A DNA stretch of 64,000 bases from Thalassococcus halodurans (GTDB lineage: Bacteria; Pseudomonadota; Alphaproteobacteria; Rhodobacterales; Rhodobacteraceae), in assembly GCF_900108225.1 (NCBI RefSeq), contig NZ_FNUZ01000003.1, forward strand, positions 62,001 to 126,000. The letters run 5' to 3'. The notes below the pieces were generated by a model. It worked only from the letters and a program-made list of their open reading frames with translations. It was not told the DNA's origin and ran no database searches. Both the position numbers and the translations under genes were made by a program. This document shows, one piece after another, positions 7,263 through 16,863 of this stretch. Numbering within the stretch: position 1 is the stretch's first letter; each line of letters starts with the position of its first letter.

Positions 7263-8977
7263 TACGCGGCCAGATCGTCGGGCGACAACGCGTAGAGGTC
7301 TTCGGCCCCACACCGCGCGTGCGCCAGAACACCTGTGTGCTCGGGCAACAGACGGGTGATGTAGAACCGCGCCAGACGCGCACGGGCGCTGTCGGGTTCC
7401 TGCATCGCCGCCTGAAGGTGATAGTAGCCACCCAGCACACGGGCAAACCCGCGCAAGAAGGGAACAGAGCCTGCAAAGCGTTCGTTCAGGTTGCCCTGCG
7501 CGACCATCCATTCGACCGTTTCACGCAGCGTTTCGCTGGCCTGCCAGACCGGTTCGGCCAGTTCGGGCATCTTTTCCCGCGCCTGTTCGGCAAAGCCTTC
7601 AATTTCGTCCAGCAGCGCAAAGATCGCGTCGCCACCGTCCATCATCTTCCGCGCCACAAGGTCCATCGCCTGAATGCCGTTGGTGCCCTCGTAGATCGGG
7701 GTCACGCGCACATCGCGCAGGAACTGCGCCGCGCCGGTTTCTTCGACGAATCCCATGCCACCGTGAATTTGAACGCCCGTATTGGCCACTTCACAGCCCA
7801 CGTCAGTACCAAAGGCCTTAGCCACCGGTGTCAGCAGCGCCGCGCGGGCCGACCATTCCGGCTTGCCCGTGGCTGACGCCATGTCGATGGCAACGGCACA
7901 GGCCAAAGCAATGGCGCGGGCTGCAAAGATATCTGCCTTCATCGATGCCAGCATACGGCGCACATCCGCGTGGTCGATAATAGCGCCTGTGCCGTTTTCA
8001 ATCGGGCTGGCACCCTGTGTCCGGTCCATCGCATAGGCCAGCGCGTGCTGATAGGACGCCTCGGCGATACCGATGCCCTGTGCACCCACACCCAGACGGG
8101 CGTTGTTCATCATGGTGAACATCGCTTTCATACCGCCGTTTTCCGACCCGACCAGCCAGCCGGTCGCCTCGTCATACTGCATCACAGCGGTGGGCGAACC
8201 ATGCAGGCCCATCTTGTGCTCAAGGCTTACACAGCGCAGCGAGTTCGCGACGCCGGGCTTGCCGTTTTCATCAGGGATAAACTTGGGCACCATGAACAGG
8301 CTGATGCCTTTGGTTCCGGGCGCACCGTCGGGCAGACGGGCCAGCACCAGATGGCAGATGTTTTCCGCCACATCATGATCACCCCACGTGATGTAAATCT
8401 TCTGGCCGCTGATCTTATAGGTGCCGTCACCGTTCGGTTCGGCCTTGGAGCGCAGCGCACCAACGTCGGAACCGGCCTGCGGTTCGGTCAGGTTCATCGT
8501 GCCTGTCCATTCACCGGAAATCAGCTTGGGCAGATAGAGTTCCTTGATCTCGTCGCTTGCGTGATGCTCCAGCGCCTCGATCTGGCCTTGGGTCAGCAGC
8601 GGGCACAGTTGCAGCGCAAGGTTCGCGCCCGACATCATGTCGTTCACCGCCGTCGCCACCGCTTGGGGAAGACCCATCCCGCCGAATTCGGGGCTGGCCG
8701 AAACCGACACCCAGCCACCTTCGGCAATCGCCTTATACGCTTCGCCAAAACCCGGCGACGCGCGCACGACACCGTTTTCCAGAACCGCCGGCGTCAGGTC
8801 GCCCTGACGGTTCGTCGGCGCCACCACTTCGTCACACAGTTTACCGGCCTCTGCGATGATCGCCTCGATTACATCCGCTGTCGCATCTTCGAAACGCTCG
8901 GTTGCGGTGACGTCGTTCAGACCGACAATCTGATTAAAGAGAAAGGTAAAGTCGGAAACAGGGGCGCGATAGGGCAT
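7262..8977 (-). CDS. Acyl-CoA dehydrogenase, DmdC-like long class
   Basis: This 571-residue flavoprotein is longer than the 380-400 residues of classic acyl-CoA dehydrogenases and has the extra C-terminal helical domain of the group that includes 3-methylmercaptopropionyl-CoA dehydrogenase (DmdC). Visible features are MNLTEPQAGSDVGALR (flavin and substrate region), QIHGGMGFVEETGAAQ and PIYEGTNGIQ, whose Glu is the usual catalytic base. The start at 8977 has GGAGG at good spacing; an in-frame ATG nine codons earlier lacks one. DMSP demethylation is a common trait of marine Rhodobacterales, but several paralogues exist and the substrate cannot be settled here. It is translationally coupled to the metallo-hydrolase. 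Confidence 0.88.
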   Translation of the reverse strand: MPYRAPVSDFTFLFNQIVGLNDVTATERFEDATADVIEAIIAEAGKLCDEVVAPTNRQGDLTPAVLENGVVRASPGFGEAYKAIAEGGWVSVSASPEFGGMGLPQAVATAVNDMMSGANLALQLCPLLTQGQIEALEHHASDEIKELYLPKLISGEWTGTMNLTEPQAGSDVGALRSKAEPNGDGTYKISGQKIYITWGDHDVAENICHLVLARLPDGAPGTKGISLFMVPKFIPDENGKPGVANSLRCVSLEHKMGLHGSPTAVMQYDEATGWLVGSENGGMKAMFTMMNNARLGVGAQGIGIAEASYQHALAYAMDRTQGASPIENGTGAIIDHADVRRMLASMKADIFAARAIALACAVAIDMASATGKPEWSARAALLTPVAKAFGTDVGCEVANTGVQIHGGMGFVEETGAAQFLRDVRVTPIYEGTNGIQAMDLVARKMMDGGDAIFALLDEIEGFAEQAREKMPELAEPVWQASETLRETVEWMVAQGNLNERFAGSVPFLRGFARVLGGYYHLQAAMQEPDSARARLARFYITRLLPEHTGVLAHARCGAEDLYALSPDDLAA

Positions 8978-9107
8978 GAAGCCTCCATTGGAAATTCTTG
9001 GCAAGCACGTCCAGCAGGTCTATGCAGACGGCCATCGTTAGAGACAGGTTTACCCCCTCTAACTGCCTGTTCAACAAAAACGCGGCGTCATAGGTGCGCA
9101 TCTTCCC

Positions 9108-10064
9108 ATGAAACCAACTCAGACACGACGCATCACATCGGAGCATACCGCTGATGCGGTTTCGATCTGGCGCGACGGCGGGCTTGTCGCATTCCCGACC
9201 GAGACTGTCTACGGTTTGGGCGCAGATGCGACAAATGACCATGCAGTGGCCCGTATTTACGAAGCCAAGGGTCGCCCGAGTTTCAACCCGCTGATCGTGC
9301 ATTTCGCTGAACTGGATGATGTGAAGGCACAAGTCATCTGGTCCGATCAGGCCGAGGTTCTGTCCAAGGCATTCTGGCCCGGTCCGCTGACCATGGTTCT
9401 GCCTTTGGCCGACGGGTCAAAGATGTCGAAACTCGTCTCGGCCGGTCTGCCCAGCTTGGCAGTGCGCATGCCTGCCCACCCAGTGGCCCGCGCGTTGCTG
9501 CGTGACTTCGGCGGTGGCATCGCTGCCCCTTCGGCCAACCGGTCAGGCCAGATCAGCCCGACGCGCAGCGATCATGTGCTGGCCACCTTGGATGGCCGGA
9601 TCGAGGCCGTGGTCGAGGGCGGGGCCTGTGACGAAGGGCTGGAATCGACCATCATCGGCCTGACAGACACGCCAACAATTCTGCGCCCCGGCACCATCAC
9701 GCGCGCCCAGATCGAACAGGTCTTGGGCCAGCCCGTCGCCATCCGCGAAGAAGCAGGCGCCATCAGCGCCCCCGGCCAACTGGCCTCGCACTATGCCCCC
9801 AACGCCCGCATGCGCCTGAACGCCACAGACTGGCATGACGGCGAAACGCGGCTGGGCTTTGGCGACGTGGATTGCGATCTGAACTTGTCGTCCACTGGCG
9901 ATCTGACCGAAGCGGCTGCCAGTCTGTTTGCCCACCTGCATGATCTGGATGCAAAAGGCGCCAAGGTCATCGCCGTGTCGCCCATTCCGGACAAAGGCCT
10001 TGGCCGCGCCATCAACGACCGCCTAGGCCGCGCTGCGGCACCACGCCCCGATGATCAGGTTTGA
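9108..10064 (+). CDS. tsaC: L-threonylcarbamoyladenylate synthase (Sua5/TsaC type)
   Basis: The enzyme makes threonylcarbamoyl-AMP from threonine, bicarbonate and ATP for the t6A37 modification of ANN-decoding tRNAs. The YrdC domain fills about residues 10-200, with PTETVYGLGADA near the N-terminus, the KGRPSFNPL substrate loop and the SANRSGQISPT motif. Residues from about 220 on form the extra Sua5 domain, joined through SAPGQLASHYAP. The length of 318 residues matches Sua5 rather than the short TsaC. It diverges from the acyl-CoA dehydrogenase gene across 130 bases that must hold both promoters. Confidence 0.94.
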   Translation: MKPTQTRRITSEHTADAVSIWRDGGLVAFPTETVYGLGADATNDHAVARIYEAKGRPSFNPLIVHFAELDDVKAQVIWSDQAEVLSKAFWPGPLTMVLPLADGSKMSKLVSAGLPSLAVRMPAHPVARALLRDFGGGIAAPSANRSGQISPTRSDHVLATLDGRIEAVVEGGACDEGLESTIIGLTDTPTILRPGTITRAQIEQVLGQPVAIREEAGAISAPGQLASHYAPNARMRLNATDWHDGETRLGFGDVDCDLNLSSTGDLTEAAASLFAHLHDLDAKGAKVIAVSPIPDKGLGRAINDRLGRAAAPRPDDQV

Positions 10065-10146
10065 ACCGTGATGGCTTTGCCGGATATGCTTGGCCCGTCT
10101 GTGACAAGTGGAAAGGGTCCCAAGTGACACAAAGGGCGCGCGCACC

Positions 10147-11142
10147 ATGGCTGTGACGTTGAAAGACGTGGCGCGCTACGCGGGCGTGTCGACCTCGGCT
10201 GTGTCCCGAACGTTTACCCCCGGCGCGTCGGTGTCCCCGAAAATGCGCGAAAAGGTCGAAAAGGCCGCCGCTGAATTGGGCTACAGCCCGAACGCCTTGG
10301 CCTCATCCCTGACCACTGGGCGCACCAAGCTGATCGGTCTGGTGTCCAACAACTTCCGCAACCCGATCTTCCTGCAAATCTTCGACCTCTTCACACGCGG
10401 TCTTCAGGAACAGGGCCTGCGCCCCTTGCTGGTGAACTTGTCCGACGAAACCGACCCCGCCAATTCGGTCAGGATGCTGCGGCAGTATTCGGTGGATGGC
10501 GTTGTTGTCGCCTCGTCCACCCTGCCGCCTGAATTTGCCGAAGCCTTCCATGACGCAGGCATGCCCGTTGTCCACGCCTTTGGCCGCGCTGCGACAAATC
10601 CCAAGGTCGATATCGTCGGCATCGACAACGTCGCCTGCGGACGGATCGCGGCACAGACGTTGATCGATCGTGGCTACCGCAAGATCGGCTTTCTGGGCGG
10701 GCCGGATACAGCGACCTCGACCCAGGACCGCCTGAAGGGGTTTCAAGAGGTGTTGAGTGGTCGTGATGACATCGACCTGACCGTGTCCTTTGCCGCCGCC
10801 TATTCCTTTGACGCCGGTCGGACCGAGATGCAGCGCCTGCTGTCCGCCCCCCGCGCCGAGGCCTATTTCTGCGGCGACGATGTCCTGTCAATCGGCGCCA
10901 TGTCCGCCATCGCCGATCGCGGCCTGCGCTGTCCCGACGACATCGGAATCATCGGCCTGAACGACATGGAAATCGCAGGCTGGAACAACATTGATCTGAC
11001 CACGATCCATCAACCGATCCGCGACATCGTCGATGCCGCCATCGCGGTCATGGACGAACTGCTGAACACCCCCACCAAAGCCCCCGCCGCGCGGATATTT
11101 GAGTGCAACGTGGTGGAGCGGGGGACTTTGAGAAAATTGTAA
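10147..11142 (+). CDS. LacI family transcriptional regulator
   Basis: This 331-residue regulator starts MAVTLKDVARYAGVSTSAVS, the helix-turn-helix of LacI proteins, followed by the hinge helix (SPNALASSL) and a periplasmic-binding-protein-like effector domain (LIGLVSNNF onward). The ATG at 10147 was chosen because it places the DNA-binding helix at the extreme N-terminus; a GTG 13 codons upstream is open but adds no homologous sequence. No metabolic operon adjoins it, so the effector and targets are unknown. A decayed copy of the end of a similar gene lies at 11627-11720. Confidence 0.9.
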   Translation: MAVTLKDVARYAGVSTSAVSRTFTPGASVSPKMREKVEKAAAELGYSPNALASSLTTGRTKLIGLVSNNFRNPIFLQIFDLFTRGLQEQGLRPLLVNLSDETDPANSVRMLRQYSVDGVVVASSTLPPEFAEAFHDAGMPVVHAFGRAATNPKVDIVGIDNVACGRIAAQTLIDRGYRKIGFLGGPDTATSTQDRLKGFQEVLSGRDDIDLTVSFAAAYSFDAGRTEMQRLLSAPRAEAYFCGDDVLSIGAMSAIADRGLRCPDDIGIIGLNDMEIAGWNNIDLTTIHQPIRDIVDAAIAVMDELLNTPTKAPAARIFECNVVERGTLRKL

Positions 11143-11250
11143 GCTAGATAGCATTTTCGAGCAGGTGTTGACCCATCGCGACACCAAAACAGTCAGCGAT
11201 TGTCAAACTCTGTGTCGCGCCGCCGAACAAGTCTGAGGGCTGCGAACGAC

Positions 11251-11544
11251 TTAAGGCAGTTTATCAACCAAAATCGCGTTCAGCGTCGATCCCGAACGGC
11301 GCAAGATGGCAAGCTTTTGGAACTCGTCCGAATTCCAGAACGCTTTTGCGTGGTCACGGTCGGGAAATTCGATGACGAAGGCCGCATCTGGAAGCAGATC
11401 GTCCCCTTCCAAGCCTTCCGGATCCCCTCCGCGTACTAGAAACTGCCCCTTATGATCAGCAACGACGTGCGGGATTTTGTCGAAATATTCACTCATCCAG
11501 TCTCTGCTGTGGATTTGCATTCGACCTATTACAAACGCTGCCAT
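11251..11544 (-). CDS. DUF1330 family protein
   Basis: A 97-residue single-domain protein with the ferredoxin-like dimeric alpha/beta barrel pattern of DUF1330. The conserved end reads VIEFPDRDHAKAFWNSDEF, and the earlier GGDPEGLEGD matches the family loop. The function of DUF1330 proteins is unknown; they resemble antibiotic biosynthesis monooxygenases. The start ATG at 11544 has GGAAGG upstream. The frame is open 42 codons further but only through low-quality sequence. It converges on the LacI regulator. Confidence 0.85.
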   Translation of the reverse strand: MAAFVIGRMQIHSRDWMSEYFDKIPHVVADHKGQFLVRGGDPEGLEGDDLLPDAAFVIEFPDRDHAKAFWNSDEFQKLAILRRSGSTLNAILVDKLP

Positions 11545-11626
11545 ATGCCTGCCTTCCCTAGCCTTGAAACCAATCTGAATACAAAGCTTAAAAGTTGGAC
11601 GCGCTTTCGGCAAATCCACATTGAGG

Positions 11627-11720
11627 CACCTGCCCATCAGCGACATCGTCGATGCCGCCATGGCGGCCATGGGCGAACTGTTGAACAGCCCCAGCAGCCC
11701 CCGCCGCGCCGTGCAGCAAT
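11627..11720 (+). pseudogene. Relic of the 3' end of a LacI-type gene
   Basis: Reading from 11627 gives about 31 codons translating to HLPISDIVDAAMAAMGELLN and onward, which matches HQPIRDIVDAAIAVMDELLN near the end of the LacI regulator at 10147-11142. At the DNA level the stretch around 11641-11690 is nearly identical to 11020-11070. There is no upstream coding sequence to go with it. It looks like the tail of a lost paralogue or a partial duplication left after a deletion. Confidence 0.7.
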
Positions 11721-12448
11721 TAACGGTTCAGGATTTGACAGTGGTTTCTTTTTGCATAGGCACCAAAGGCTTCGGCTAGTTCTTTGGCTTTATCATTAGA
11801 TGCGACCGCGAACTCGAGAAAAGGAAGAGGAATGATTTCTCCTGTTAACAGCGTATCTGCAGATGGACCTCCCGGTGCAAATGTCGTGGTAGAGCGGAAG
11901 CTGATTGGTGAAGGAAGTTCCTCGACCGCTGTCGCGAATTCATAGAAATCGGGCGCATCTTCATGGGCAACAAGCTGTTGCTCTCCGCTGTCCGTGCTGA
12001 CCACCTCGGCCATAACTCGGTAAAAAAGGGAACCGTTTTCGGCTTCTAGGATTTTTCTGATATTTTCTGAATCAAGCGGAGACTGTTCCGCGCGTAAGCC
12101 CGACAAGTCATTTATTTTTGCGACCTGTTCCAGCGTCCGCTCTCTCAGGGGCAATCTGTTTACGCGCAGAATGATTGCTTGGGCGGTTGGACGAATTCCG
12201 AACTCTTTCAAATCGTAATTTCTCAAGTCGACCTTGGTGATGATGCGCGTCAAAGAAATCGGGGCATCGATCTCTCCCTCAACCTCGCGCGATATAGACA
12301 GGTTGCAACCATCAAGCTGAACAAGTCCTTCCTGCTTCAACTCATCGATCAACTCGCTATTCACGCGATGATCCGCTGAAAATTGCCAAAGAAAGTATAT
12401 CGCCGGCAGGACAAGGGCACTGAAAATGCCAATCAAAATATTTTTCAA
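11720..12448 (-). CDS. Membrane-anchored protein of unknown function
   Basis: This 242-residue product has one N-terminal hydrophobic helix (ILIGIFSALVLPAIYFLW) and a soluble remainder with no motif I recognise. Base composition is more AT-rich than its neighbours. I chose a TTG start at 12448 because GGAGAG lies at good spacing before it and the helix then sits right after the start. An ATG 30 codons earlier (12538) also opens the frame. The position between a lacI relic and a broken oxidoreductase suggests an acquired gene in an eroding region. Confidence 0.6.
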   Translation of the reverse strand: MKNILIGIFSALVLPAIYFLWQFSADHRVNSELIDELKQEGLVQLDGCNLSISREVEGEIDAPISLTRIITKVDLRNYDLKEFGIRPTAQAIILRVNRLPLRERTLEQVAKINDLSGLRAEQSPLDSENIRKILEAENGSLFYRVMAEVVSTDSGEQQLVAHEDAPDFYEFATAVEELPSPISFRSTTTFAPGGPSADTLLTGEIIPLPFLEFAVASNDKAKELAEAFGAYAKRNHCQILNR

Positions 12449-12648
12449 ATCATCTCTCCAAGTCTCGATATTTTTAGCCCTAAAACTTGGAAAAATGGCA
12501 AGACATTTCTTCACGGGCACGGATGCCCGCAAAGGCAAATGGGATGAACACGAACGTCAAGGACGTGGGAATAGATTCATAGAGAGACGGCAAGGCCTTT
12601 TCAGCGTGCGGACGCCCGATTTTAAGCACAGCCTGGCTACACATTCCT

Positions 12649-13062
12649 TTACCGGAACATCGGCGGCCTTGCGTCGACCCAGGCTCCGTTTTCTTTGGCA
12701 GATCGTACCGCTGCATGCACCGCCGCCATGGATCGCAGACCGGCCTCGGCGGTGGGCAGGCCATCGCGGGTTTCCCCAGCAATCGCATCGGCTAGATCGC
12801 AGTAGATGTTGGCCACGGCCAAGGGAAAGCCCTCGGGATGGGCGATCGCCACGCGTGACAGGCGTTGGGCGTCGGGGTGCAGGCCGCCTTCGCCCTTTTC
12901 GATGATCTGTGTGCGGCCGCCGACGGGGGTGTAGATCAGCTGGTTCGGTTGTTCAGACGCCCAGCGCAGGCCGCCTGTTTCGCCGAATATCTGGATGTCG
13001 AACCCGTGCTGACGGCCGATGGCCACCGAAGACGTCCAAAGCCGACCGACAGCGTCACCGCC
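12649..13062 (-). pseudogene. Truncated Gfo/Idh/MocA family oxidoreductase
   Basis: The open part reads VAIGRQHGFDIQIFGETGGL, then a region around QLIYTPVGGRTQ, and ends with PEGFPLAVANIYCDLADAI. That is the C-terminal half of a sugar-type NAD(P)-dependent oxidoreductase. The whole N-terminal Rossmann domain with its dinucleotide site is missing, and the match breaks up at about 13060. It is therefore a remnant and not a working enzyme. Confidence 0.7.
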
Positions 13063-13614
13063 TCGTCCCCGACGATTAAGCTAGCCATGTGCCACGCAAA
13101 AGTCGAAGCTATTCTGAACGACACCCACGTAACTACGCGGACAATGCACGACGAAAGCGTTGCACTGTCGTACCAAGGTGGCAGTCGCAACCATCCCGAC
13201 ACTTTTGACAAGTCTGCTGTGCCTGCGCTGGACGTTTATAGGGAGCCGTTCGATGACAGCGATTGATCTGGTGCGCGATGACGCAGGTATTGCCTTGTGG
13301 CCCAGATCGGCAAACGGGATAGACAGCGTGGCTTTGAGTACACTAACAGCCGCCGAGATTGCCCGCACTTTCGGGCCTCTATCCCGATTTGGTCAGGCCG
13401 ATACACCCGCCTCGGTAACGCTGAATTAGGCGTTCCGCTCAGTCCGCAAAAAGGTGCCAAACACCCCAAGCCGACCTGGGAAGGTGCCAAGGGCATTCAC
13501 ACTCGCATGCATCGTTGGTGCTGGGAAGGCTTGGTTTAGCGGCTTTGACGGTTTGAACAATCAGGTCAACAACGGACAAAAGCCAAGACACAGCGCCCGT
13601 TGTTGATAACAGAT
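13063..13614. other. Gene-free interval of about 550 bases
   Basis: Several short frames are open on both strands here, but none has a convincing start, a recognisable motif or codon use like the neighbours. Together with the truncated genes on its left it looks like decayed or rearranged DNA. I see no inverted terminal repeats and no transposase motif. Confidence 0.5.
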
Positions 13615-15126
13615 TTACTGCCCGTCGACACTGATGGTCACGCGACGCCAACTGCGGTCGCTACGCCCTGCGGGAACGCCCGCCGCTCGTGCTTGTTGGG
13701 ACCCGAGGCCCACATGCTGAACCCGTACATTTGACCCTGCTACGCCCCGAACCATCCCCGCAACCAGCGCTGCGCGTCGGTGCGACAGTGATCGGTTGGT
13801 CGCCTCATTGCCTGTGGGGTCTGCGTGACCGGTCACACGGACCAAGCGGCTACCACCTGAAATCAGGGTGCGCAGGTTCGGCCCCATGCCCCCCCACCAT
13901 GCTTGCACCTGCGCCTCAACCTCGCGGTTCGAAGAAGCGCTGCCGCTGTTAAAGAAGATATGTTTGCCATTGGAAGGATCACGCGGCGCAGGGCTGTTCC
14001 CGCCCCCACCACCGTGAGCAGGCTCAGCTTTCGGGGCCTGCGTTGTCGGGTACTTCGCGGTGCATACCGCAGTTACAGGCCCGCTGACATAGCTGACCGG
14101 TCCTGCTGACACGAGCCCACCACGGAATCCAGACACCCTGACGCGTCCATTGGTATAGACACGGATTTTGCCTTCGAACTGCTCTTGCACGCGCCCCATC
14201 AGATCCGCCGGATTCCAAAGACCCGTGAACCGGAATTCAGCGTAACCCGGCATGCTGTTGGACAGGCGTACTTCAATAGGAACTGCACGAGCCGTCATCC
14301 GGTGGTTCAGCCAACCGATCGAAGGCGCTCCAGCTAGAATTGTGGCCCGCGTCACCGAAAAGCAGTTGTTGTAGACCTGCACACGAAAAGGATACGTCGC
14401 ATGGTCCCGACCACCGGTTTCATATTTGCAGCGCAAATCGAACTTATAGATGTTTGTCCGATCCGGTGCGTCCGGAGGATTGTAATCCGCGCGGATCGCC
14501 AGAGGCGTGCAGTCGAAATCAAGGCCATTAAACGTTTGCCGGGCCATTTTGCTTAGGCGTGCCACGCGCAGACCAAAATCCAGCGCGTCGTTTGCAGTCT
14601 GGATGCCGGACTGCGCGGTCTGATGCGCCTGCTGCACAGTCTGAAGGGTGTTGCGCATAGGCAGCGTCGGATCGACCAGAAGATCACCAGCCTTTGACCC
14701 GACGCTTGTTGCACCCGCGCTCAGGAAATCGCCGACAAACGGCAACGCGCGTGCTGCCGCAGCCACCTTGCCCCAGATTTCGGGATCTGCCCGCAGGGCC
14801 GTGACCTCGTATTGGTCGCCATAGCTTTCGGCGGCCTCGGCCCCCGCGTTCAGGCCGATAATGTCAATATTCGGATCATTTTCCGTGAACAGATCACGCG
14901 CGAACAGAATGTCGCCGTCCTGCAGCGTTTCCGCGCTGGGCACGAAGGCGACAAATGACTGGGCAAGCGGCCCCTTTCCTTCTACGGCCGCAGCCAGAAA
15001 TTGAGGAACACCGCCACCCGTTGCTTCGTTAATGGACGTCAGCGTTTCAAGGATTTCATGCGGGCTGGCACCTTCGGCGTTATGGCAGGAACAGCTTTCG
15101 GAAGGGGATTGGAAATAGTCTTTCAT
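13615..15126 (-). CDS. Protein with OmpA-like C-terminal domain, last gene of the SARP cluster
   Basis: The last 110 or so of the 503 residues form an OmpA-like domain: HIFFNSGSAS, then LVRVTGHADPTGNEATN, then SHRRAALVAGMV, the pattern that binds peptidoglycan in OmpA proteins. Before it is a Gly/Pro linker (GGGGGNSPAPRDPSNGK) and about 350 residues I cannot assign. The N-terminus MKDYFQSPSESCSCHN is polar, with no signal peptide, so export by Sec is not evident. The ATG at 15126 has AAGGAGTG at good spacing; a GTG at 15135 is less well placed. It starts five bases after the subtilase gene ends, so it is probably co-expressed with it. Confidence 0.82.
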   Translation of the reverse strand: MKDYFQSPSESCSCHNAEGASPHEILETLTSINEATGGGVPQFLAAAVEGKGPLAQSFVAFVPSAETLQDGDILFARDLFTENDPNIDIIGLNAGAEAAESYGDQYEVTALRADPEIWGKVAAAARALPFVGDFLSAGATSVGSKAGDLLVDPTLPMRNTLQTVQQAHQTAQSGIQTANDALDFGLRVARLSKMARQTFNGLDFDCTPLAIRADYNPPDAPDRTNIYKFDLRCKYETGGRDHATYPFRVQVYNNCFSVTRATILAGAPSIGWLNHRMTARAVPIEVRLSNSMPGYAEFRFTGLWNPADLMGRVQEQFEGKIRVYTNGRVRVSGFRGGLVSAGPVSYVSGPVTAVCTAKYPTTQAPKAEPAHGGGGGNSPAPRDPSNGKHIFFNSGSASSNREVEAQVQAWWGGMGPNLRTLISGGSRLVRVTGHADPTGNEATNRSLSHRRAALVAGMVRGVAGSNVRVQHVGLGSQQARAAGVPAGRSDRSWRRVTISVDGQ

Positions 15127-15131
15127 GTCTG

Positions 15132-16859
15132 TCACTCCTTTGAAAATTCAGTGTCGCCGCCCGCAATCAAGCGAGAGGAAAGCAAACCGGCACCCAGCCT
15201 CGGCAAATCAGCTTGACGCGGTCGCTGCCATGGGCGGGCAAGGTTGAACAAATGCGCCCGAAGATCATGAATCCCCAACCCTCTTGGCAGATCAGACAGC
15301 ATTGCCGCCGCGATCCCGCAAACATGAGGTGCTGCTTGGCTGGCCCCCGACATCTTCACAGTTCGGGGTCTTGGGCTACTGCTCCAGCGTGGTGTGGATT
15401 TGGCCGCCTGAATACGAAAGCCCGGCGCCGCAAGATCAGGCTTTTGTCGGCCGTCCCGCGTGGGGCCGGAAGACGCAAAAGGCGCGGGCCGTGCCGTCGG
15501 GCTATCCTCTGCCGCCGCACCGACGGCGATTGGCAGAAACCCATTGCAGATCGATCCGATCGTGTGGCGGGGATCAGCCGAGCTATTCGGCAGGCGGGAC
15601 TGGTTTCGGCGCGAACCGCTATCGCGTTCGATCCACGCATGCCAGCGTCCATCCTCGATGATCTGACCCTTCAGTTCGATCTTCCACGTTCCGGAAGGTG
15701 CCTCAGGCCCAAGGAAAGCCTCGATGTGGTGATCAGGTGTATTCGGGTCATATGCGCGGTGATAAAGCCGTGCGACTTCGCTTCCGTCTTTTTGGTACAA
15801 CCCGCGCGCATCACCAAGTTTGACAGCGACAGCCTTGTTGGCCCCCGGCGGTGTGATTTGCACTTCGAATGTGTCGCGATCCGAATACCAAATCTCGATT
15901 TCATTCGGTGTGCGGTCGCCGGGGTTGGTCTGCCATTCGATGACATGCGTTCCGCCCGGTTGCAGCCGGCCCGATGTATGTGCCCGCGCCAAATAGTAGT
16001 TACCCGCCGATTGCACCAACAACCGGTCAGGTGCTGCTTCCAGAAACCGATCAAAGGCCTGCTCGACAAGGGTCAGACCTGTATGAGGCCCGCCATGCCG
16101 ACCGATCGACATGTTGATTACAAAGGGCTGATCCCCTGCAGCTTCTGCAATGAAGTCAATTGCTTCAAGCAGCCGCACACTATCGCCCAGGTTGGCAAGC
16201 CCCGACAGGGGGCCGGACGCGAGATGCACAAAAACCAGATCAGCTTCCGGCGCCACGCCACCCCCGCCGGGCCGCGTCGTTCCGGCGGCAATGTCTGCGA
16301 CATGCGTGCCATGGGCACCAGCGCCCCGATCGCTTTTTCCCGGGTGATAGCCCAGCGCGGTATAGGGCCGTGATGTGTTCAGGGCTGCGTTGATATCTGC
16401 GCGCGTGTGGACCTTTCCGTAGCCGAAACGTGGAGATGGCCCTTTGGCGCCTTGGTCCCACAGCGCGCGGATGCGCGAGCGGCCATTCTGATCACGGAAG
16501 GCCGGATGACCAAAATCAAAGCCCCAATCAATGACCCCGACAACCACGCCTTTTCCACGATTCCCCAACGGGACGCGTGGGCGCACGCCGTCATCAAACA
16601 ACTGCGAAAGGCTTTCGGGCGACATTTCAGGCCCGTCGAACTGCAAGGCACGCGGTGCCTTCAGCGACCGTGTCGACGGATGCGCCCAGACGCGTTCGAT
16701 ATCACTGCGGCGGATACGGACCGTCGCAATTTCCGCAAACCGCGAAATTTCGCAGACACCTTCTGGTAGCTCGTTGGTCCCCGGTGCAAGGCGGACAATC
16801 GCCTCGATAATCTCGTCAGGGTCGCCATCGGCCAAAAGTTCACGCAGCGCCGGATCCAT
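15132..16859 (-). CDS. Subtilisin-like serine protease (S8) of the SARP cluster
   Basis: The 575-residue protein has the complete subtilase triad: Asp111 in GVVVGVIDWG, His183 in GAHGTHVADI and Ser507 in MSGASQAAPHVCG, with the oxyanion Asn in SAGNYY near 287. About 130 residues between roughly 295 and 430 are inserted between the oxyanion and serine blocks. The first 100 residues resemble a propeptide or adaptor region. No signal peptide is visible, which is unusual because most subtilases are exported. Four bases separate it from the coiled-coil gene and five from the OmpA-like gene. In context it may process cluster products during assembly; that is inference. Confidence 0.9.
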   Translation of the reverse strand: MDPALRELLADGDPDEIIEAIVRLAPGTNELPEGVCEISRFAEIATVRIRRSDIERVWAHPSTRSLKAPRALQFDGPEMSPESLSQLFDDGVRPRVPLGNRGKGVVVGVIDWGFDFGHPAFRDQNGRSRIRALWDQGAKGPSPRFGYGKVHTRADINAALNTSRPYTALGYHPGKSDRGAGAHGTHVADIAAGTTRPGGGGVAPEADLVFVHLASGPLSGLANLGDSVRLLEAIDFIAEAAGDQPFVINMSIGRHGGPHTGLTLVEQAFDRFLEAAPDRLLVQSAGNYYLARAHTSGRLQPGGTHVIEWQTNPGDRTPNEIEIWYSDRDTFEVQITPPGANKAVAVKLGDARGLYQKDGSEVARLYHRAYDPNTPDHHIEAFLGPEAPSGTWKIELKGQIIEDGRWHAWIERDSGSRRNQSRLPNSSADPRHTIGSICNGFLPIAVGAAAEDSPTARPAPFASSGPTRDGRQKPDLAAPGFRIQAAKSTPRWSSSPRPRTVKMSGASQAAPHVCGIAAAMLSDLPRGLGIHDLRAHLFNLARPWQRPRQADLPRLGAGLLSSRLIAGGDTEFSKE

Positions 16860-16863
16860 CGCC

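Noticed and set aside
7970..9154. A 394-codon plus-strand frame opposite the acyl-CoA dehydrogenase
   Set aside because: It is rich in His/Arg and lacks any domain; the dehydrogenase on the other strand has full family motifs.
12480..12788. A 102-codon frame on the minus strand
   Set aside because: It overlaps the oxidoreductase remnant in another frame and has no start signal or recognisable motif.
13081..13560. Possible transposase or insertion sequence fragments
   Set aside because: Several short frames are open, but no catalytic motif, inverted terminal repeat or target duplication could be found.
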